A DNA stretch of 43,713 bases, from NCBI GenBank assembly GCA_964633715.1, contig CAZWHQ010000038.1:1-43713 (forward strand), given 5' to 3'. Below, in pieces: positions 8,180 through 17,834 of this stretch. Source of the DNA: JAUWVG01 sp964633715. GTDB lineage: Bacteria; Acidobacteriota; Aminicenantia; Aminicenantales; Aminicenantaceae. Position 1 is the stretch's first letter, and each line of letters starts with the position of its first letter. Both the position numbers and the translations under genes were made by a program. The notes beneath the pieces are model-generated. The model was given only the letters and a program-made list of their open reading frames with translations. It made no database searches and was not told the origin of the DNA.

Positions 8180-10597
8180 TTATTCTTCGATCAATGTCAT
8201 TATCTGCTCACTCAGAGGTGCCGGATAGGCTGTTATCCACACTTCGGGTTTGAAATTGTCCGGACTATCTTTCATTCCCAAAACAACAGCATCGATCTTT
8301 GCCCCTTTCATATCCTCTGTCAGCCCTATGTAATAGGTATAATTAGAGGATCTTTTTCGCACTGGATATTCCCATGTATTGGCTAGAAATGACACACTTC
8401 TATCCGGAGATCCGATGGGTTCGCCATTTACACGGATCGCCGCATAGGCCCCTTCTACACCATGCTCGCCGCTCAAAGCGATTGCGAGATAACTCCCCAT
8501 CGGGATTTCATCGAGTTTAAAGGAGAGCTGCCATGCCTTCTCAGGTTTGACGCGGGAATAGCGAGAGAATAGGTTGGATGCACGCCATTTCGAGCGGTCG
8601 AGTTTGTTGCTTCCGAGATATCCTTCGATCTCGACTATTTTATCAGGAGTGCCGTTGAAGCGGACATATCGCAGTTTTGTCTCGGGGGCAAGGTTCATCA
8701 CTATTTCCTTATCCGCAACCAGCCCTATCGCGGTCCAGTTTTTCAGATCGTCCGATACAAAGGCCCTAATGGTTTCATCATACTTGAACGGCTGCAGTGC
8801 ATATTCGCTGCCTGGCCTGACGATAAGTTTGTCTAAGTGGATCGCCTCGCCAAAGTCAATGCGCAGTGAACCGCCATTAAGAGGTGTTACGCCAACTCTG
8901 CGGGCAACGTAAAATGCTGTTTTGTCATCACTGTCGAAGAGGTTTTTGTCCCACAGCCCTCTTTCGATAAAGAGCTTCTGATTGAGAAAAGCTTCCCTTG
9001 CCCTCTGCACTTGTGGAATCTGTGAAGGCCCGGACCGCTGCAGTGCTCGAACTTCAAGGGCATTGTTGTCCGCGGCAAAACATGTCGCCTCGTATAGGGC
9101 TTCGGCATCAGTGGGCACGTCGCACGGTGTTAAGTCGCCGAGTTTTCGGTGGTACTTCTTTTTAAGTGGTGTACCGGGAAAAGATATGGCTGCACTTTTA
9201 CCGTTGACAAGACTATCAAAGTGGAGTTCGGATATCTGTGCGGATTTAAACCTTCTGTTCCCGGTGATCAGTTCGATATTTCGTTTTTCACCCGGGAGCG
9301 CCAAAAGCTTTATTTTTATCGGTTTGCCGGGTATGTTTCGAACCACCTCGTAATCACAACCTTTAATCCCAAACTCAGTGTGTTTTGAAGTTGCCATCAA
9401 CAAACAAGATCTGAAGGGCAGAACTTCGACAGAGACGACGTCACCTTTTTCGAAAGTTCCGATCACTCGCTCCGTGGGAAAATACTGCCGGAGCTCGACG
9501 TTGGTCTCAGTTGACAAACCGATTTCTTTGTCAAGTTTGACCTTGCAGACTATCGGGGTCCAGCCGAGGTTTCTTAGCGTCAGTAACCGCGTGCTTTTAT
9601 CGCCGCGGGAAACGGCCTTTTCTCCATAGCTTTCCTCGGGCAAAACCATACCATCGACAAGTATATTCCGGTATTTTCTGGCCAGGTTGAATATTCTTGC
9701 CAGCTTCGGATACTCATCATCACGTAAAAACCATGGATTGCCGTACAGCTGAGGCGCAAGGATAAGGTTCCTGTTAAAAGCCTGCAGGATCAAATCGTCC
9801 TCCCAGTAATTTAGACACGATGAGATGCAGACGCCGTGATCCTCAGTGAGCCTGACCAGGTCTGGAACGACTCTTCGGGAAATGGCTCCAGCCCTGTGAT
9901 GCGGTGCGGTCTGGTTATTGACCATATGGACGTCGATATAGGTTTCTGCCCCGCCCAAAAGATAGGTCGTTGCATGCGGCAAACCCTTGCCGAGATTGAG
10001 CCGGTGGTTCAGGAGAATCAGGTCAGGTGAGTATTTACGGCACTCGGTCATCATGCGGACAAAAGCATCCTGTTTTTCAGGACGCAGCCTACCGACAACC
10101 CCGTCGAACTTGAGCAGTATAAACTCGTAGTCCCGGCAGAGTTTAACCATCATGTCGATCCTGGCCTGCTCTTCTTCAGGTGTATCCCCGAAACCATCCG
10201 GGCCGCCCCATGTGCCCAGGCGTGTGCCCATTGTCTTTGCTTTTTTGTATATGGGCCCAAAGCCATTGGGGAACTGGCGTCTAAACGCATCCGAATCCAT
10301 TTTGCCATACCTGCCTGCTTTGTCTATCGCACCGGCACTTATGACATAAATGTCCAGCACCATTCCGTATTCATCGTGCAGCCATTTAAAAAAGTCTAGA
10401 TTCACCATTGTCTGCTCTTCAGTGCTTCCCTCGTTGGTGTTATTTATCCATGAAAAATACTGCGAATAGGATGGTGTTCGTTCATCGGTGCCGGGGTAAA
10501 TTTCTTCAATATTCAGCAAAACTTCGCTGGATGTCAGGAAAGCAGTCAGCAAAGTCATGACAAAAATTTTTGAAATTATTTTTGTATTTTTTTTCAT
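8180..10597 (-). CDS. Clan GH-D-like TIM-barrel glycosidase with discoidin-like domains
   Basis: The 805-residue protein has an N-terminal signal (KIFVMTLLTAFLTSS). Residues of about 45-330 form a barrel like the GH27/GH36/GH31 group: TRLGTWGGPDGFG, then the strand FILLKFDGVVGR, whose Asp is placed like the clan-D nucleophile, and ILLNHRLNLGKG. A beta-sandwich follows (about 330-400). Near 560-660 there is an F5/8-type (discoidin-like) sugar-binding domain (RAFVSDDLKNWTAIG, LRYVRFNGTP), and the last 130 residues form another sandwich. I infer an exo-glycosidase, perhaps alpha-galactosidase-like. The family number cannot be assigned by eye. It lies 45 bp after the LamG gene in the same operon. 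Confidence 0.55.
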   Translation of the reverse strand: MKKNTKIISKIFVMTLLTAFLTSSEVLLNIEEIYPGTDERTPSYSQYFSWINNTNEGSTEEQTMVNLDFFKWLHDEYGMVLDIYVISAGAIDKAGRYGKMDSDAFRRQFPNGFGPIYKKAKTMGTRLGTWGGPDGFGDTPEEEQARIDMMVKLCRDYEFILLKFDGVVGRLRPEKQDAFVRMMTECRKYSPDLILLNHRLNLGKGLPHATTYLLGGAETYIDVHMVNNQTAPHHRAGAISRRVVPDLVRLTEDHGVCISSCLNYWEDDLILQAFNRNLILAPQLYGNPWFLRDDEYPKLARIFNLARKYRNILVDGMVLPEESYGEKAVSRGDKSTRLLTLRNLGWTPIVCKVKLDKEIGLSTETNVELRQYFPTERVIGTFEKGDVVSVEVLPFRSCLLMATSKHTEFGIKGCDYEVVRNIPGKPIKIKLLALPGEKRNIELITGNRRFKSAQISELHFDSLVNGKSAAISFPGTPLKKKYHRKLGDLTPCDVPTDAEALYEATCFAADNNALEVRALQRSGPSQIPQVQRAREAFLNQKLFIERGLWDKNLFDSDDKTAFYVARRVGVTPLNGGSLRIDFGEAIHLDKLIVRPGSEYALQPFKYDETIRAFVSDDLKNWTAIGLVADKEIVMNLAPETKLRYVRFNGTPDKIVEIEGYLGSNKLDRSKWRASNLFSRYSRVKPEKAWQLSFKLDEIPMGSYLAIALSGEHGVEGAYAAIRVNGEPIGSPDRSVSFLANTWEYPVRKRSSNYTYYIGLTEDMKGAKIDAVVLGMKDSPDNFKPEVWITAYPAPLSEQIMTLIEE

Positions 10598-10642
10598 CTT
10601 TATATTAAACTCCAGCTCAAAATTGCTTCAACGGCTGAATAG

Positions 10643-12805
10643 TCACCTTCGATTCATAAGAATCCGGGAAGTGTTGGTTGATTTATATTCTATCCAGATA
10701 ATTAAATCTTCTCTGTCCAGTCCACTTCTTCTGCCTATCCTATAATCCTTTTTTTCCTGTAAAACTTTATCATTCATTTGAACAGTGATGTTATCCGCTT
10801 CCCAACCATTTAAAATCATACACACATTCACGATGGGGGATTCTTTGTCGGCAATAAGTTCCACTTCCAGATTATCGGGATTTTTATCCGTGCAGTTTAG
10901 AATGTAGGCGCGTTGTGTGAAATCGTAACCTTCATCGGCGAAAGTTCCTTTTATAATTTTTAGTGGAGGTGGTTGGAGCCAGGATCTGGCAAGGATAGAC
11001 AGTTCTTCAGGTGTCTGTTTTGACGCTCCATACATCCAACTTGACCAATAGGTCTTTACGGTTTTGCCCTCCGTGTTTTTTGCCATTTTTAATTCGCCTT
11101 CGCTACCGCTTTCTCTGGCTTTAATGATATTGCCGGCTTCGTCATGAAAAGGAGGCCCTCCCCATGCAAGCGAAAAATGAGATGGTCTGTCTGGGGCCTG
11201 ACAATATCTGCCATCTGATAGGTTTTGCGCTACGGGCCAATGGTTCCACCAGGGAAAATGAGACACCTCAAGGCGTTGTTCAATTCCAAAAACTTCCATA
11301 TTGTTTTCCTTCTCTAATATCGTGAAAGGTTTGTATTGAGATTTTAAATTCACAATCTGAACAACAGGATTTTCGGGGTTTTCTCCTTTTTTAAAAGCCG
11401 GGGCACCATTTGCCCATGAATAGGTATGACTTTTTCCCGAGAGATTCACAAGTGTCATGGCATCAAGAAAGACATTGTCTTCCGGTGTTGTTCCCGGTTG
11501 ACACAGCACTATCGACTCCGAGGGAGCTAATGGCTCTCCTGAAGTGTATTGCACGACCTTCCTGATGCCAATTCCATCCGGGAAAAACGTATAATACTCG
11601 TCAATACAATCAGACCATCCTGTTTTTTCATCCACCTGTGACAGTTGTTTTCGCACACTGACAGGAATATATCTCCAGTGAACCACAACTCTGGCTGGAG
11701 TATTTTCAATAATACGAACATGTGAATACAGGCAATGTGGATCCAGCATATGTTCGAAACAACCATTGGTCGTATCAAAGTACTCAGCACTCTGATCAGC
11801 CATCCACTGTCCGTTTTCCATAACCCAAGCGGGAGAATACCTTGTGCCTCTCCAAAATACGACACGAATGGGAGAGTCCGTGAACTGAACAACAACATCG
11901 GAATACGATCCAACTCTAAACAGAGCATCCCATTCTTCATAATATTTCAACTTAGTATAATATGCGCCAAACTTGCCTTTACTTTTTGGTCCGCTGGGCA
12001 TTATCCTTTCCGGAATGTCTGGAGGGAGAAGATTAGCTGCTTTTATCGATTTGTCTTGTATTGATGCTTTGGAAAGGGCTTCATTATAGATCTTTATTTC
12101 ATCAAAAATGCCATCAAATGAGAACCAGGCTGGGAGTGTCGCATAAGTTCTTACAGGGTTTGAAGGTATGAGCTTTTCACTGTTCATCCCAATCAACAAA
12201 TCAGCTTCTGCTGCAAAAACGGGTTTTCCAGAAACATCCAGCTGACCGGACAACTTCCCATTGATGTAAATCCTGAATCCGATTTTTTCATCAAAAGTCG
12301 CGGCTAAATGAATCCACTCCTTGAGTGGGATTGGTTCCTTTGTTTCGCAGCGTTGCCAAACTCCGTCAACAGAGGCAAAAATACCAATCTGTCCCTGAGG
12401 CCCTACACCAAAATAAAATCCTTGTTCCTTATTTTTTTCCTGGGCAAGTATGGGGCACCAGTTCCAGGGATACGTAGCCGCCGCAATCCATGCATCAAAA
12501 GAAAAGGAATCACCAAGATGAGGAACCACATCGGATTTACGGCTAATACAAGTGGTGAATCCATCTAATTTTAAAGCCTTGCCTGAAGTCCCATTGACCA
12601 ACTTAAAATTTCCTTGTACAAGGTCTTCAACATTAGAAACTTCATCAGTAAAAATTCTTGAATCTTTTGAATTAAAATTCCAATGTGCAACGAGATTTTT
12701 TTCTTTTGTTTCCTCTACAAATGGGAGACTGAAGACAAATCCATGGTAAAGAAACACAGTCAAGCAAAATACGATACAGTATTTTTGTACGCTAATCTTT
12801 TTCAT
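10643..12805 (-). CDS. LamG-domain secreted protein with unassigned C-terminal catalytic-size domain
   Basis: The 720-residue protein has a signal peptide (IVFCLTVFLYHGFVFS). Residues 35-245 are a LamG/concanavalin-A-like lectin domain: LVAHWNFNSKDS, GKALKLDGFTTCISR, WIHLAATFDEK, INGKLSGQLDVSG and FDEIKIYNEALS. The remaining 470 residues are rich in aromatic residues and His (VVVQFTDSPIRVVFWRGTRYSP, CFEHMLDPHCLYSHVRI, FPWWNHWPVAQN) and resemble no common glycosidase that I can name. I considered a polysaccharide lyase of the PL40 (ulvan-lyase-like) type because of the LamG-plus-sandwich layout and the rhamnose/sulfate context. This is a guess. The gene sits between GH106 and the clan-D-like glycosidase. 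Confidence 0.6.
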   Translation of the reverse strand: MKKISVQKYCIVFCLTVFLYHGFVFSLPFVEETKEKNLVAHWNFNSKDSRIFTDEVSNVEDLVQGNFKLVNGTSGKALKLDGFTTCISRKSDVVPHLGDSFSFDAWIAAATYPWNWCPILAQEKNKEQGFYFGVGPQGQIGIFASVDGVWQRCETKEPIPLKEWIHLAATFDEKIGFRIYINGKLSGQLDVSGKPVFAAEADLLIGMNSEKLIPSNPVRTYATLPAWFSFDGIFDEIKIYNEALSKASIQDKSIKAANLLPPDIPERIMPSGPKSKGKFGAYYTKLKYYEEWDALFRVGSYSDVVVQFTDSPIRVVFWRGTRYSPAWVMENGQWMADQSAEYFDTTNGCFEHMLDPHCLYSHVRIIENTPARVVVHWRYIPVSVRKQLSQVDEKTGWSDCIDEYYTFFPDGIGIRKVVQYTSGEPLAPSESIVLCQPGTTPEDNVFLDAMTLVNLSGKSHTYSWANGAPAFKKGENPENPVVQIVNLKSQYKPFTILEKENNMEVFGIEQRLEVSHFPWWNHWPVAQNLSDGRYCQAPDRPSHFSLAWGGPPFHDEAGNIIKARESGSEGELKMAKNTEGKTVKTYWSSWMYGASKQTPEELSILARSWLQPPPLKIIKGTFADEGYDFTQRAYILNCTDKNPDNLEVELIADKESPIVNVCMILNGWEADNITVQMNDKVLQEKKDYRIGRRSGLDREDLIIWIEYKSTNTSRILMNRR

Positions 12806-12871
12806 TGTTATCCTTCTTTTTACTAGCTTCCCATTCCCTGCGAATTTCCAATATTTTTACTTTTAGATATC

Positions 12872-13383
12872 CTAAGCTGAGACTATCTCATCAAAAAAGA
12901 CAAAATCAATCATTGGAAGAGTGACCTTTTTGTAGTCATCCAGTTCGTTCTGATTCATGCCCCACACCAAAACCTCTTTGCAGTCGATGACAGGCGCTAA
13001 ATATTCGACCTGCATCCGGCCTTGAGTGCCCGCGCCTAAAATACCTATGCACTCGACATTTTTTGGAGCCAGGTATTTGGCGCTCACAGCACCTGCGGCT
13101 GCTGTGCGTACATTCGTGAGAAGGCACTCGTCCAGAAGAGCACAGGCCAGCTCACCTGTTCCCTTCTTAAAAAGCAGTATAAGTCCATCACTTGTATATC
13201 GGTTAGAAGGAGGACTGCCAAAAAAACCGGAAGCAATTTTGATAGCATAAAAATCATCATCAAAAAGATAGCCGTATTTTATATGGACATCTCCCGGAGG
13301 TTCTTTGAATGACAACTCCCCGACAGGAGGGATTTCTGCTCTACCTGCAGAATAGGCAACAAACCCGTCTTCGATCTCTTGGA
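12872..13383 (-). pseudogene. Ornithine cyclodeaminase/mu-crystallin fragment, in frame with GH106
   Basis: Motifs in order are EDGFVAYSAGRAEIPP, GDVHIKYGY, FYAIKIASGFF, LTNVRTAAAGAVSAKYLAP (the family's RTAA block) and the Rossmann entry GILGAGTQGRMQ. Full-length members are about 320 residues. Here the first 30 or so are missing, replaced by the GH106 C-terminus. The product ends after VLVWGMNQNELDDYKK plus 14 unrelated residues, so the NAD-binding half is gone. No activity is expected. The fragment shows that an amino-acid-type dehydrogenase gene once lay downstream of the GH106 gene. Confidence 0.8.
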
Positions 13384-16228
13384 TGGGTTGAAGAGTCACA
13401 GGTCCCATCAAACCCGAGGGAACCAGTGGGCTGCTTTTTGTGTGTTGGCCCTTCATGTTAGTGCGGGTAAAACGCTCTTCTTCAGGAAGGAACTGGTCGC
13501 CCACAAGGCGATTGTTCCAGACGTTGGTGACTTTGACTTCGAGCAAGTGGGATCCTTGACTGAGCAGATTTGCCGGGACTTTTACGCGGAAAGGAAAGGT
13601 CCAGACGGTGCCGAGATTATGTCCGTCAACGTAAACTTCGCCCACTTCATTAACTTTGCCGAGGTCCAACCAGAAGTCTGTTTTAGGGATTTCAAGCATT
13701 TCAAACTGCATGAAGTATGTGGCGGTGCCTGAAAAATACCTGACGCCTGGTTCTTCCGAACTTGTCCAGTCAATCAGTTCATCCCATTCAACAGATTCGG
13801 GGGCAAACCGACCGGGCTGAAACTTCACCTTCCATTTCCCTTTGATCGTGGTTTTATCTATTGATGTCTCTGAGAAAATTGGCGCAGGATTCTCTGGCGG
13901 ATGTCCATCGCGGCGGAATACGACGAAGGCCGAACCGAACGCCGGAAGCTCCAGCTCAATATTGCAGGAATTGTCGGGCTGGCGTGTGAAGGCCTTAGGC
14001 GAACATATTTCGCCGGTAACGGGATACCAGATTTCGGGTCTTCCCTCACCATCACGGAATCGGCAGAGCAGCGTTTTTGTTTCCAATGCACCATTGCAGA
14101 TAAAATAGACATCGGCATTGTCTGTGCGGCGGTGAATGTAATCCACTCGCTCGGGTCCTTCCTGTGTTCCGCCTTTAAGCACGATAAAATCAGGTGTCAC
14201 GCCCATCTCTGCCAGCATCTGACGCAAGGTCAAGTTTGTGAAAACCTTTCCTTTTCCAAATTTCATGTGGCGAGAAGCTGTTTCTTCATCCGAATTTTCG
14301 GCTCCCCAAAGTTCTGTGCCGATTTGTGCGACCTTTTGGTCTGCCTCAGGATAATCGGTGAGAGAATTGGTTCTGACCGGCTGTTCCGGCCCCAGGATGG
14401 CTGCACCCTCTTGAACAAGATCGCGGATCCGTTTCAATACATCGAGGTTAATAAATTCTTGCTTCGGCAGGACCATCACTCTGTATCTCATGTTGTTGAC
14501 GACCAGCTGTCCGCTTTCGGGATCGACTTTCATGCGATTGAGAATCGAGTTTGCATCGATATAGTCGTAGTCATAGCCGCTGCCTAGCTGTCGAAAATCT
14601 ATGGGTACCGGACGTCCACAGTGAAGGCATTTGTCGAGTGTGTAGAGGGGCGTAATGTTGGGATCGATCCGGCGGGAAGGCACGAGATTCGGCGCTTGGT
14701 CTCCGTAATAAAAGCAGACGTCTGCAACAAAATTACCTTGCTGCATCATATATGAACATCGAGACATATAGAGGAGCATCGGGCCAGACTGCTTCCACCA
14801 AGTATTATTGGCGTTAAAATGTTCGCCGGCGTGGTAAACGTAACCGGGCAGTCCCGCCTCTGGGGGATTGTGGGCAAAAGTATGAAAAGTCAGGCGGTTC
14901 AAACCTGCGCAAATGGCGACATCGAAGAGCTGTTTGTAGTGCAGAGGACCGTCCAACCAGTTGCGCCAACCGGTGAAGGATTCCGAATCTACAAACCGGC
15001 GCCCATAGAGATTGGCTGCGCTGGCCGCCTCTTTGGTCACCCAGAAACGCTTGCCGTTCCAGAATTCACCTCTGGGAATATCTGCCTGGCCCAGTGCCCA
15101 GATAGGATCGACCCGGGCAAAGCCGCCGTGACCCGCTTCGGCGCAGAGTTTCATTCCGTAACGATTCAGCACTTCGCGGCTTACGCGGAAATGACGTTCG
15201 ACGAGAAGCTCACCGACGGTCTTTCGATAATCAGCAATAAAGCGAGTTTGTATCTCTTTATCTGCCAGCGTCCATCCTTCCAGAAGGGGCATGTATTTTT
15301 CAGGATCATAACCGCGACGTCTCTTGAACTCATCGACAAAATCCTCGGTCCAGTCGTTTGCAGCATGAACTTCGTAACTATCATGGGACATTATTTTTAT
15401 AATTTTATGTCCCGGATCGATTTCTCCCAGCTTGTTTATCATGTGCATCATGTGTCTTTCGGTAGCCTCTGCACTGAGATGGTCAATCAGCAGGCCGTCG
15501 GAATTCGGGCTTGGAACTATCAGCCGTTGATTGGTGCCGCGGCAGACAAAGCGCATGATTGTCCAATTCCCTTCGGGGACATCCCACTTGAGCCGGCCCG
15601 TATTGTCCATCTTGTTGGTCAAATCTATCCCGAGATCGGGCGAGGCGAGCTTTTTGTCTTTTGACTGAGGAACCGCCAGTACTGAGATGTCGGAGTAATA
15701 GGTTTCTTTATCGCAGGGTAGGGAAAGTACATCTTCGAATTGCTGTGGTCCAGAGACCGCGAGTGAACTGCTTTCGATCCTCTTGCTGCCGTCTGACTTC
15801 TTCACCCAGGCGCCGCCGGCGTTCCAACTGCTGGCCGCAATTAAATTGAGTTCGAGTCCCAATCTGTCGGCTTCTGTCATCGCATGTTTGATGCTCTTTA
15901 AGGATTCTTCGCCAAGAAAAGCCGGCCCGGCGGGAATCATGCCAACAGGCCGGTAGACACCGATATCCCAAATCTCGAAACCGCGCATCCCAAGCGCCTT
16001 GGCCTCTTCCATTTCTCGGGTCATCTGTTCAAGATCAACCGTGCCATTCAGCCAACACCAGTACGCTCCAGGCCTTGCTTCCAGGGGGGGATTTATAAAC
16101 GCTTCCGGTGAAATCGTGTCGAGGGACCTTGATTTGGAGTTTTTGTTTCCATCTGAACATCCGAAAACCATAATGGAAACAGCCGTAATTAGGATGACTT
16201 TGATGAGTGCAGTGATATATGGTTTCAT
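12872..16228 (-). CDS. GH106 alpha-L-rhamnosidase-like lipoprotein with fused ornithine-cyclodeaminase fragment
   Basis: Residues 1-945 repeat the GH106 layout seen at 1729-4635: lipobox at Cys24 (VFGCSD), RPGAYWCWLNGTVD, MRGFEIWDIG, IAASSWNAGGAWV and a C-terminal NEVGEVYVDGHNLG sandwich ending in SGLMGPVTLQPI. Instead of stopping there, the frame runs on for about 170 residues that are clearly ornithine cyclodeaminase/mu-crystallin family. The chimera is therefore longer than normal GH106. The catalytic part looks intact and the enzyme may work despite its tail. It starts 11 bp after the sulfatase stop, so the two are co-transcribed. A fusion by deletion between neighbouring genes is the simplest origin. 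Confidence 0.8.
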   Translation of the reverse strand: MKPYITALIKVILITAVSIMVFGCSDGNKNSKSRSLDTISPEAFINPPLEARPGAYWCWLNGTVDLEQMTREMEEAKALGMRGFEIWDIGVYRPVGMIPAGPAFLGEESLKSIKHAMTEADRLGLELNLIAASSWNAGGAWVKKSDGSKRIESSSLAVSGPQQFEDVLSLPCDKETYYSDISVLAVPQSKDKKLASPDLGIDLTNKMDNTGRLKWDVPEGNWTIMRFVCRGTNQRLIVPSPNSDGLLIDHLSAEATERHMMHMINKLGEIDPGHKIIKIMSHDSYEVHAANDWTEDFVDEFKRRRGYDPEKYMPLLEGWTLADKEIQTRFIADYRKTVGELLVERHFRVSREVLNRYGMKLCAEAGHGGFARVDPIWALGQADIPRGEFWNGKRFWVTKEAASAANLYGRRFVDSESFTGWRNWLDGPLHYKQLFDVAICAGLNRLTFHTFAHNPPEAGLPGYVYHAGEHFNANNTWWKQSGPMLLYMSRCSYMMQQGNFVADVCFYYGDQAPNLVPSRRIDPNITPLYTLDKCLHCGRPVPIDFRQLGSGYDYDYIDANSILNRMKVDPESGQLVVNNMRYRVMVLPKQEFINLDVLKRIRDLVQEGAAILGPEQPVRTNSLTDYPEADQKVAQIGTELWGAENSDEETASRHMKFGKGKVFTNLTLRQMLAEMGVTPDFIVLKGGTQEGPERVDYIHRRTDNADVYFICNGALETKTLLCRFRDGEGRPEIWYPVTGEICSPKAFTRQPDNSCNIELELPAFGSAFVVFRRDGHPPENPAPIFSETSIDKTTIKGKWKVKFQPGRFAPESVEWDELIDWTSSEEPGVRYFSGTATYFMQFEMLEIPKTDFWLDLGKVNEVGEVYVDGHNLGTVWTFPFRVKVPANLLSQGSHLLEVKVTNVWNNRLVGDQFLPEEERFTRTNMKGQHTKSSPLVPSGLMGPVTLQPIQEIEDGFVAYSAGRAEIPPVGELSFKEPPGDVHIKYGYLFDDDFYAIKIASGFFGSPPSNRYTSDGLILLFKKGTGELACALLDECLLTNVRTAAAGAVSAKYLAPKNVECIGILGAGTQGRMQVEYLAPVIDCKEVLVWGMNQNELDDYKKVTLPMIDFVFFDEIVSA

Positions 16229-16239
16229 AAGTTCCTCAT

Positions 16240-17751
16240 CTAGTTTTTCTTTAATTTGTTCTTGGGGCTTTGCACCTTAAAATTTTCCGGCATTTTGCCG
16301 GAGAAGTATGGAATAGCTCCGTTTCGATTCACGTCATACCCCCATTCCTTCAAATAGTGTTCTTTTGGATTGAATTTATCCCCTGTCTGTTGGAGCTTGG
16401 ATTGAAGCTTATCCTCAAGTTTATGCTGCAGCTCAGCATGTTCAGCCGCACCAATCAAGTTATTCATCTGGTAGGGATCCACCTGGTTGTCATACAGCAG
16501 CCATGGACCTTCTGAATTGTGGACAAAAGTATACCGTGATGTACGGATGCCTCTGAAAGCCGATCTTTCAGGGAAATCAAAGGGGCATACATTCATGAAC
16601 AGAACGGCTCGATCTTGATCCAACGGCTTATGCAGAATAAGGTGTGAAAGGTCCTCTCCTTCCACGGTGTCGGGAACTTCGATCCCCGCAAGCGACAGTA
16701 GAGTTGGCAAGATGTCCGGTGTATTGATCGGTGCTTTCACTGTCTGTCCTTTATTCCCCCTGATTGCAGGATAGCTAAGCAGGAATGGAACCCGTATGGA
16801 TTCATCCCAGGGGCGTTGTTTACGCTTGGGTGGTTGGCCCTGTGATCCGAGCATTTCTCCATGATCTGAGGTAAAGACGAAGATCGTATCCTCTGCCATA
16901 CCGGTTTCTTCCAGAGTCTGTTGAAGATCCCCTACACAACGGTCCAAAGCAGTGCAATGAGCGTAATAGCCTTGAGATTCTTTTCGGGCGAGATCCATCA
17001 TGTCTTCTGGCACATTGGGCCGCAACTTGATGGAATCAACAGGATACAAATCCTTGAGTTCCTCCGGTGCGTATCTGTGTGGAAAATGGGGAGCCCCAAA
17101 GGCTATGACCAGAAGGAAGGGCTTGTCATCTTGTGAATGGTCCCGGATGTACTTCTGTGCATCTAACGTTTGCGAATAGGCATCATATCCATTCCACTTG
17201 AGCTTGGTCGGATTTTCACCAGAATAGTAGTAGGATTCGTTGTATTCATGGGTGCACTCCAGAACTTTCCAATAGTCAAAGCCCTGGCGGCGGTTTTTAG
17301 GAATAAAGACGTCACGGCCATGTCCATCAAGATGCCATTTCCCGATATAGGCCGTTTCATAGCCGGCTTCCTTGAAAATCTCTCCCATACACAGCTCATT
17401 GTCCGGTAAATAGAGATCATTCATGAACATTCCTGTGCTGAGTGGATACCGGCCCGTCAATAGTGAAGCGCGATACGGAGTGCAGACAGGGCACACCGAG
17501 ACCGCATTCTCAAAGTTGATGCTCCGGGTAGCTAGAGCATCCAAGTGAGGAGTCTTTACATTGGGGTCCCCGGCATATCCGGTGGCCTGGGCTCGCCATT
17601 GATCGGTCAGCACAAAGACAATATTTGGTTTACCGACCTTTCCGCCTGTTCGCCTTCCCGGATTGCAGCCTGACATGGTTAAAGACAGCGCAGTCCCGGT
17701 GTAAACGCTCCGCTTTAAAAACTCACGTCTCGAAATGTTATTTTTCATCAC
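16240..17751 (-). CDS. Sulfatase, Tat-exported lipoprotein
   Basis: The 503-residue protein has a textbook Tat motif (SRREFLK, residues 7-13) followed by a lipobox ending at Cys29 (TMSGC). The sulfatase fold starts with KPNIVFVLTDQWR. The formylglycine site is C90-T-P-Y-R94, the CxPxR signature that needs oxidation of the Cys by FGE or an anaerobic maturase. Neither maturase is in the window. HGEMLGSQGQ and the ERSAFRGIRTSRYTF block are further family landmarks. Length and motifs are complete, so this copy should be functional, unlike the one at 13-210. It probably removes sulfate from the glycan that the neighbouring rhamnosidases attack. The linkage specificity is not readable from sequence. 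Confidence 0.9.
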   Translation of the reverse strand: MMKNNISRREFLKRSVYTGTALSLTMSGCNPGRRTGGKVGKPNIVFVLTDQWRAQATGYAGDPNVKTPHLDALATRSINFENAVSVCPVCTPYRASLLTGRYPLSTGMFMNDLYLPDNELCMGEIFKEAGYETAYIGKWHLDGHGRDVFIPKNRRQGFDYWKVLECTHEYNESYYYSGENPTKLKWNGYDAYSQTLDAQKYIRDHSQDDKPFLLVIAFGAPHFPHRYAPEELKDLYPVDSIKLRPNVPEDMMDLARKESQGYYAHCTALDRCVGDLQQTLEETGMAEDTIFVFTSDHGEMLGSQGQPPKRKQRPWDESIRVPFLLSYPAIRGNKGQTVKAPINTPDILPTLLSLAGIEVPDTVEGEDLSHLILHKPLDQDRAVLFMNVCPFDFPERSAFRGIRTSRYTFVHNSEGPWLLYDNQVDPYQMNNLIGAAEHAELQHKLEDKLQSKLQQTGDKFNPKEHYLKEWGYDVNRNGAIPYFSGKMPENFKVQSPKNKLKKN

Positions 17752-17834
17752 AATTTTCTTCCCCAGACATCTTGAAATACGAGTATCACAATCAAAACGA
17801 TTAAGTCAACGAATGGCTTCCGGCTTGGAGAGGT

